A program made the translations under genes and the position numbers. DNA of 64,000 nt from Oscheius sp. JU75 (taxonomy: Eukaryota; Nematoda; Chromadorea; Rhabditida; Rhabditidae): positions 2,852,001 to 2,916,000 of the forward strand of contig JASJZC010000005.1 of assembly GCA_037178855.1 (NCBI GenBank). The letters are read 5' to 3'. Shown here one piece after another: positions 58,601 to 64,000 of this stretch (position 1 is the first letter of the stretch; each line of letters begins with the position of its first letter). The notes beneath the pieces are model-generated. The model was not told the origin of the DNA. It did no database searches and saw only the letters and a program-made list of their open reading frames with translations.

Positions 58601-61600
58601 AACAACAAAATTCGATATCGTCTAGTCTCTGCCGGAGGTCTTGAAGGTCACTTTGCTGTCAACGCCGAGAATGGAATCATCACGCTAAACAGGCCGCTGG
58701 GAGAATTTGCCGGAGAGAAGATTACGGTAATTGAGCGTTCTTTTTTTAGCAAAGTGCAATGCGCTTTGCTTGAAACGTGGAAATGGGTTCTGTGCTTGAA
58801 CTACGAGTTCCTTGCTGACTTCTTCCAGGAACTTTTCACAGTAGGGGACCCCCCTTATTCTCTCTAGAATCAAGGTAAGAGTTCTTGAAAACTCTTGAAG
58901 AGTAGGAGCGTGAAAAGCTTGCCAAATAAGCTTGCCAAGAAGACTTCTAAGAGGACCTTTTCCTAGAAGGGTACAAGAAAAAGAACTCGATCCAGCACGA
59001 TTTATTGGCGCCAAGGAGCAGTACTGGTATACGAAATTATGCACAAGTGAGATTCTTTGTCAAGGAGGAGGAGAGGACTACTGTTGGTCGAAGTTGATGA
59101 GCTGGCGCAGGATGTCGTGGTCGGAGATACGAGCCATCTTGAGAGCCGATCGTGCGAGAGATATATCGGCCATCGGAGACCATCTCTGAGCGACCATATC
59201 CAGTCGTTCAGCTGTGGCCGTAGTCGTGAGTCCGTCGAATCCTCCGACCGCGTAGACTTCTCCGTTCAGTAGTTCCAGCGAGAAATTTGATCTGGTCTTC
59301 GACATCTTCGGCAGGCTGTGCCACTTACCCTCACGAGTATCGTAGAATTCACAGGTGGCCAGGCGAGACTGTCCGTTGAAGCCTCCGGCGACCATTACGA
59401 CTGTTCTATTCAGAGCTACGGCACAGTTTCCAGTCCTCGGGTGATGCATCCTTCTGTTCAGAGTGTACCACGAGTTCGTAGCTACGTCAAAAATCTCTCC
59501 GTCCTGGTGAACCGTTCGCCCATCGAATCCACCAATAGCCATCACTCCTTCGGCCACAATCACAGCTGCGCCGTCCGATCGGGCTCTGTTCATGCTCTTG
59601 ACTCGGTTCCAGACGTTTGGATGATGACTTGAAACGACTTCACAGCTCGAGAGTCGTTCGACCGCGTTGTAGCCGCCGAGAACCATCAGTTGACTACTTC
59701 CATCCGTGAAGGGGATTGTCACACTGGTCGTATAGCATCGGCGGTCGTTCAGATCCGGCAACTGAGTCCAGACCTTCTTGTCCATGTCGTAGGCCTTGAC
59801 CGAGCGGTAGTATTCGCGTCCACTCATACCACCACAGACGATGAGGCGATTGTCCTGTCGAGATAGACTGCTGTAAGCACGACTTTCGCCGGACATCGGC
59901 TCGAACCGGATCCAGCGCTCGTTTCTCGGGTTGAAGACTTCCACCGTGTCCGTCGGTCCCGTACTGCTCCATCCTCCATAGACCAGAAGGACTTCTCGCG
60001 GCAATCTGTCCATGACTACTCCGTACTCGTCTGTGCCATCGCCAGTGTGACGAAGCTGAAGATGATGCAGTCGAGTCGTCCCCTCGTGTCGTCCCACGTA
60101 GTCGCCGATCAGCTTCTGCTCATTCCGACTATGGATGTTCAGTCTCTCATCACGCAGTGCTACCAGCAGTTCGTCTTCCGTCATCTTCTGGAACTCTTCG
60201 GAGACGGCTATCCTGTGGAAGTATTTCAGAAGCTGTTTCCAAAGCTGGTCGGCCAGAGCGAGGTCTCTTTGAAGAGCATATCGATAGACTTTAAGCAGGT
60301 TTTCCACGTCGATTTGACTGGTGATCGAGTGCTGAATGTGAGGCAGTAGACGATCCATCTGGAGATAGGTGGCTGGGGCCAGCAGCTCACAGGAACGCTT
60401 CAGACTCCAGATTGGGACTTGCTTTTCGGCAGCCATCTTCTTCATCGTCTCGATCATCTCCGTCACGAGGTCCGACGAGAAGGGGATTTTCAGCGAAGGA
60501 CTGGTGGAATCGCGGTAGTTGCCGTGGAAAAGTGCTCGAAAGTAGCCCGACTCGGCTGCCAAAAGACGACGAGAGACTCTCAGCGCCAGGCCATCATTGT
60601 CTCGAAGGACGACATCGATGTCAGATCCACCAGGCGGAGACTCTTGGTCGAAGTCCATCCACTGGTAGAGAGGCGACCGTCTGGACGAAGGCAACAGGGT
60701 CACCTGGTTCCCTCTCAGAGTTCCTAGACTTTTTATAGTTTCTCACTTCAAACTTTTAGCAATTGTACAAGTTCTTTTGTGTTGCTCTTCAGTAATTAAG
60801 GACTGCGCGTAGTTTATACTTTCCCCTGCGAGAGTATGCTACTAGCTGAAGGCTGCGAAATAGAGGATTCAGGGAACTAATCAAGACGATTTCAGTTGAA
60901 AGTCGAGGCTAGGGATGGTGGAAATCCAGCCCAATCATCGCAGACCTCTGTTCTTGTCGATGTCGTTCCGACTTCCTCCTCGTCTCTCATTCCATCTGGA
61001 CAATTCTACGGTCGCAAGCCTTCCGATGGCTCTCTACAGTTCAGTCTTCGCAACTACACGTATGTTTCCTCTTTGAGATTTTATCCAACAATCCAATTCA
61101 GGACTTCGGTTGCTGAATCAATGCGTCCACCACATCTCGTCCAAGTCCTTTCTCTCAACAATAAACCTGTCGACACTCGGTTCATCATGTGCAAAATTGT
61201 CTCCGGAAACTTTCGAGATGCCTTTGGAGTGGTGGCTGGAACTGATGGAAACTGGTAAGAGGCTTGTCCGTCTCTCTGCAATTATTCTTTTAGTGAATTG
61301 CGAACCCAGATGGAGCTGGACAGAGAGAATACCGAGCGGTATCTCCTGAACATTTCCGTCTCTGCCGGTGATCAACACGACTACGCCTTGGTCTCCGTGA
61401 CTGTGCTGGATGTGAATGACAATGTTCCGAGATTCGTCTTCGACAACGACCTCGGCTTTAACAACTACTTCGGAGCTGTCTCCTCTTCGGCCCCTGCTTT
61501 CACTCGAATCCTTACTGTCAAGGCAAGAGTCAGTTCAGTCTCAACAGTTCAAAGTTCTAGGCGGAAGACGCGGATCTGGGCAACAGTAGTCTGGTCAGAT

Positions 61601-62993
61601 ACACGATTGACCCTTTGTCGGTCCACCACAAATACTTTTCGATCAGTTCCTCGGGAGAAATCTCGACGCGACAATCCATGTCACAACAACAGAAGACCAG
61701 TCGTCAGACCTTCTTCGAGTTCCGTGTGATAGCCTGTGACTCTCCGATAAGTGGTCAGCAGCTCTGTACCAAGGTTAGGGTACTCTTTGTTCAAATGAGT
61801 TCTCTGCTCAGGCCGATGTGATAGTCAATGTCGTCTCGGAAGCCCATCGTTTCAAGATCCAGACTTCGGGTCTGACCCCGCAACAGCTGGCTGCTCACGA
61901 GAAGGACCTGATCAAGAGCATTCGACAGTTCACTGGCTCGTGTACTCTTCTGACCGTTGAAAAGATGATGGAAAACTCGGCCTTTGACAGCCAGGCTCGG
62001 ACTGACATATACTGGTTTGCCGTAAATCCGGACACCAAGCGGATTTGTAAGAAGCACGAGTTCAGGTAACCTATTCAAATAGTAGTTGTTATCAAAGAGG
62101 AGTTTAGAAAGCTGTTCGAGCCTCATTCAGTCCAGATGATTGCCGGCAAGGTACAGCCGTGGTTCCGTCTGGAGAGGATAGCTGAAGACACCGGGGAGAA
62201 CGAGAACGAGCGAGGCAATACTCTCTTCTCGTGGCAACTCACTGCCGGATCGCAGCTTCTGCTCGTCCTCGGAGCCTCGATTGCCGTTATTGCTCTGATC
62301 TCCATCATCTGTGCCATCTACTGCTTCTCCAAGTTCAAAGTACCCCTTGTCTCTTGTAACAAATCCTATTCGAATTCAGATAAAGTCCCAGCAGATCCAC
62401 ACCTACCATCCAGGCGGCTTCCAGCAGAAGCTTAACACGATCTACTTGCCCCAGCCAGGCATGGATCCCCGTTTGGAAAGCTACGAAACCCAGATAATGG
62501 AGATGCCAATCTCTGATGAGGATCTCACGATCAAGAGCGGCTCAATAGGACAGCCTCATCAGAGGGCATACAGGTTCGATCCTTATAGTAATGCAACTGA
62601 CAGAGAAGATTCAGAAACTACGGGAGACCACCGTCGGCAGGTTACGAAGGCGATTTCAGCATTGAAGAGAGTATGTACGCAGTGAATGGTCCTCCCTGTC
62701 GATTGGATCCAATGACAAAGTGAGTTTCTTACATTTCTATCCTGTGTCGATCAAGCGGACTTGACCACTTTCAGTCGGGTAGTGCCAGCCTCCAATCTAC
62801 ATTTGTGTAAGTCCGCACATGAGTTCAGTTACTAAAGAGAATAATCTCACTCGGTTTGAGCACATTCTATCAGTTTCTAAGTTAATTTGGTTACTAATGG
62901 ATTCAAATTTCTAAAACAAACAGAATGTTCCAGACGGATTTCGACCCTCGTGATTCCAGCACCCGACTATCCTCCGACCCATCCGCGAGGTAA
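55691..62993 (+). CDS. Second non-classical cadherin, single-pass membrane protein
   Basis: Twenty-four exons sum to exactly 1345 codons, from 55691-55771 (signal peptide [17 protein letters not shown]) to 62924-62993. Cadherin repeats carry [32 protein letters not shown] and [14 protein letters not shown] Thr/Pro-rich linker ([13 protein letters not shown] region, about 57940-58000) splits the ectodomain. The membrane helix is [20 protein letters not shown] (exon 62108-62339). The tail of about 160 residues includes [39 protein letters not shown] and [14 protein letters not shown]; no catenin-binding motif was recognised. Introns are 34-60 nt except four (two of about 120-130 nt, one of 82 nt and one of 2169 nt, 58727-60895) and the one at 61523-61560 has a GC donor. 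The 2.2-kb intron holds an antisense kelch gene. Confidence 0.92.
59078..60703 (-). CDS. Intronless BTB-BACK-kelch protein (KLHL10-like)
   Basis: One uninterrupted frame of 541 residues. [80 protein letters not shown]. Then six kelch repeats, each with Gly-Gly and Tyr...Trp ([102 protein letters not shown]). Such proteins are substrate adaptors for CUL3 ubiquitin ligases. The whole gene lies within one intron of cadherin 2, on the other strand. Being intronless among neighbours with an intron about every 150 bp suggests retroposition; the flanks show no recognised poly-A tract. ATG at 60703 has an upstream region free of coding sequence. Confidence 0.92.
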   Translation of the reverse strand: MTLLPSSRRSPLYQWMDFDQESPPGGSDIDVVLRDNDGLALRVSRRLLAAESGYFRALFHGNYRDSTSPSLKIPFSSDLVTEMIETMKKMAAEKQVPIWSLKRSCELLAPATYLQMDRLLPHIQHSITSQIDVENLLKVYRYALQRDLALADQLWKQLLKYFHRIAVSEEFQKMTEDELLVALRDERLNIHSRNEQKLIGDYVGRHEGTTRLHHLQLRHTGDGTDEYGVVMDRLPREVLLVYGGWSSTGPTDTVEVFNPRNERWIRFEPMSGESRAYSSLSRQDNRLIVCGGMSGREYYRSVKAYDMDKKVWTQLPDLNDRRCYTTSVTIPFTDGSSQLMVLGGYNAVERLSSCEVVSSHHPNVWNRVKSMNRARSDGAAVIVAEGVMAIGGFDGRTVHQDGEIFDVATNSWYTLNRRMHHPRTGNCAVALNRTVVMVAGGFNGQSRLATCEFYDTREGKWHSLPKMSKTRSNFSLELLNGEVYAVGGFDGLTTTATAERLDMVAQRWSPMADISLARSALKMARISDHDILRQLINFDQQ

Positions 62994-63352
62994 TACGCAC
63001 AAAAGTCTTCTCTGATCTTTCGACCCTCAAAACAACTGCTCAGCCCCTTGTAAACGAGTTTCCTTATTATTTTTTTGGTGAGAGGCCCCCTCCGAAACCC
63101 CCAATATGATCTTGTGTCTCCCGCGCGCCTGTGTCTTTCCCTCTGTGTCCATATATGCATATATTCATACCTATTGAAATATAGAGAAAGACATTTATTT
63201 TGTATTGTCTATGAAATCTTTGGGACGAGCACTATATACACACTCTGAGACCCTGTTCGTACTAATCGTAATCTCACAACACGGGGGAGGTAAGCAAGAA
63301 AAAAAGTGTAGATAGAAAAAGTATTGTACATTTGGGATTCAACAGAAAGAGA
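62994..63352. other. Convergent 3' regions
   Basis: About 360 bp between the ends of cadherin 2 and the MAP3K gene. A perfect ATATATGCATATAT-like AT tract occurs near 63150. No gene. Confidence 0.4.
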
Positions 63353-64000
63353 TTATGTTTCGGGTCCAGTGACCAGCCCGATGTCAGCCACACTGCTGTA
63401 ATCGTCCAGAGAATCGTCTCGCGACCGCATCGGAGAGAGGAAGACTGGCTGTCGACGGGCTCTTTCTCGGGTATCCGAGGCCACTCGCCAGATCCGGCAC
63501 GAAGCTCCGCCACTGAAACTTTTTCGATTACTAACCGTACCATGTGACTCAAAAGACAGGCAGAACAAAGTGCTCACCTGACACCGATGTTGAGAAGCTC
63601 TTCCCTCGAGACGAACTCCAGAATGTCAATCTTCGTGTATCCTTCGGACAGAATGGCCCGTATTGAGCGCTCATCGACTTCGAGCCCTTTCAGCCACTGA
63701 ACGAGATCGTCGTTTGTTCGATTACTGTAGTGACTCGTGGGAAGAATGATTTTGTTGGGAGCAGAGGGAGGAGGATACGTATGACGATACGTGTAGAGTT
63801 CTTTTAGACGGTGGGTTCTGGCCAGACTCGACTTGAGAACCTCATTGAGTTCCTTCTCGGATCTAACCAGCTGTTCCAGCAGATTGTCGTTATCCTTTCG
63901 GACTCCTCTCAACTCAATCTGCAGATCTCGACGATCTTCTCGAGACGGAGGTCGACTCTCTGACTCTGGCTCCGTGTGACCAGACTCTCTGGAGAGGGAC
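63353..64000 (-). CDS. nsy-1: ASK1/NSY-1-type MAP3K, C-terminal part, cut by window end
   Basis: Two exons: 63578-64000 (continues beyond the window) and 63353-63512, intron 65 nt. A Ser/Glu-rich linker and coiled coil (VRKDNDNLLEQLVRSEKELN) lead to a SAM domain: DDLVQWLKGLEVDERSIRAI, LSEGYTKIDILEFVSREELL, NIGV then RIWRVASDTRERARR. The arrangement (L-x-WL, SE-Y-T-x-x-D-x-L, then GG-x-x-C/R-x-IWR) is characteristic of the end of ASK1/MAP3K5, called NSY-1 in C. elegans, which activates p38 and JNK cascades in immunity and neuronal fate. The kinase domain would lie beyond the window, so this rests on the SAM/coiled-coil end only. Confidence 0.8.

Overview
The window is eukaryotic and almost certainly from a nematode. 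The evidence is: two genes of the nematode-restricted SXP/RAL-2 (DUF148) type, a PME-5-like ankyrin/WGR/PARP protein, a TWK two-pore potassium channel, very compact introns (most of those I could place are 33-45 nt) ending in TTTCAG or TTTAG, and several genes whose first ATG directly follows a TTTCAG-type acceptor, as expected for spliced-leader trans-splicing. The sequence does not name a species. Exon coordinates were worked out by hand from reading frame, protein-family fit and splice consensus; where exons sum to whole codons I say so. In a few places the index may be off by one or two bases.

Layout. 1-3.3 kb: the 3'-truncated end of a cyclin gene (-), two small orphan genes and a small YYYECC-motif membrane protein (-). 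3.77-10.5 kb: a large cadherin (-). 12.3-14.3 kb: a C2H2 zinc-finger protein (-). 14.4-15.1 kb: a doubtful or broken ORF (-). 15.5-23.4 kb: the giant ankyrin-PARP (-). 24.8-25.1 kb: a serpin remnant (-). 25.4-26.8 kb: the TWK channel (+). 27.9-31.9 kb: two divergently transcribed SXP/RAL-2-like secreted proteins. 32.0-35.1 kb: a minus-strand cluster of a papain-like protease, LSM3, a composite MED9-like/MSS4 unit and an unknown basic protein. 35.3-40.7 kb: ANKLE2 (+), a PHYHD1-type dioxygenase (-) and an RS-domain protein (-). 40.8-44.7 kb: a Lys/Ser-rich protein (+), an unknown protein (-) and two tandem four-pass membrane paralogues (-). 45.2-50 kb: pinin (+), unresolved ORFs (-), a saposin-domain secreted protein (+), an acidic protein (-) and a small gene (+). 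50.7-53.6 kb: an EZH2-type histone methyltransferase (+). 55.7-63.0 kb: a second cadherin (+), with an intronless kelch-like gene nested antisense in its one long intron. 63.35 kb to the end: the C-terminal SAM domain of an ASK1/NSY-1-type MAP3K (-).

Most genes are unrelated housekeeping, signalling or chromatin genes packed 50-500 bp apart. Functional themes that recur are adhesion (two cadherins), secreted effectors (two SXP/RAL-2, saposin, protease), and nuclear/RNA functions (PARP, EZH2, pinin, RS protein, LSM3, ANKLE2). No CRISPR array, rRNA, tRNA or intact transposon was recognised. The most noteworthy observations are the nested intronless kelch gene, the MED9-like/MSS4 composite, a 77-80-bp inverted duplication of a gene's 3' end flanking about 0.9 kb, an unusual pore-1 filter in the TWK channel, and lesions in the protease, the serpin and the 14.4-kb ORF.
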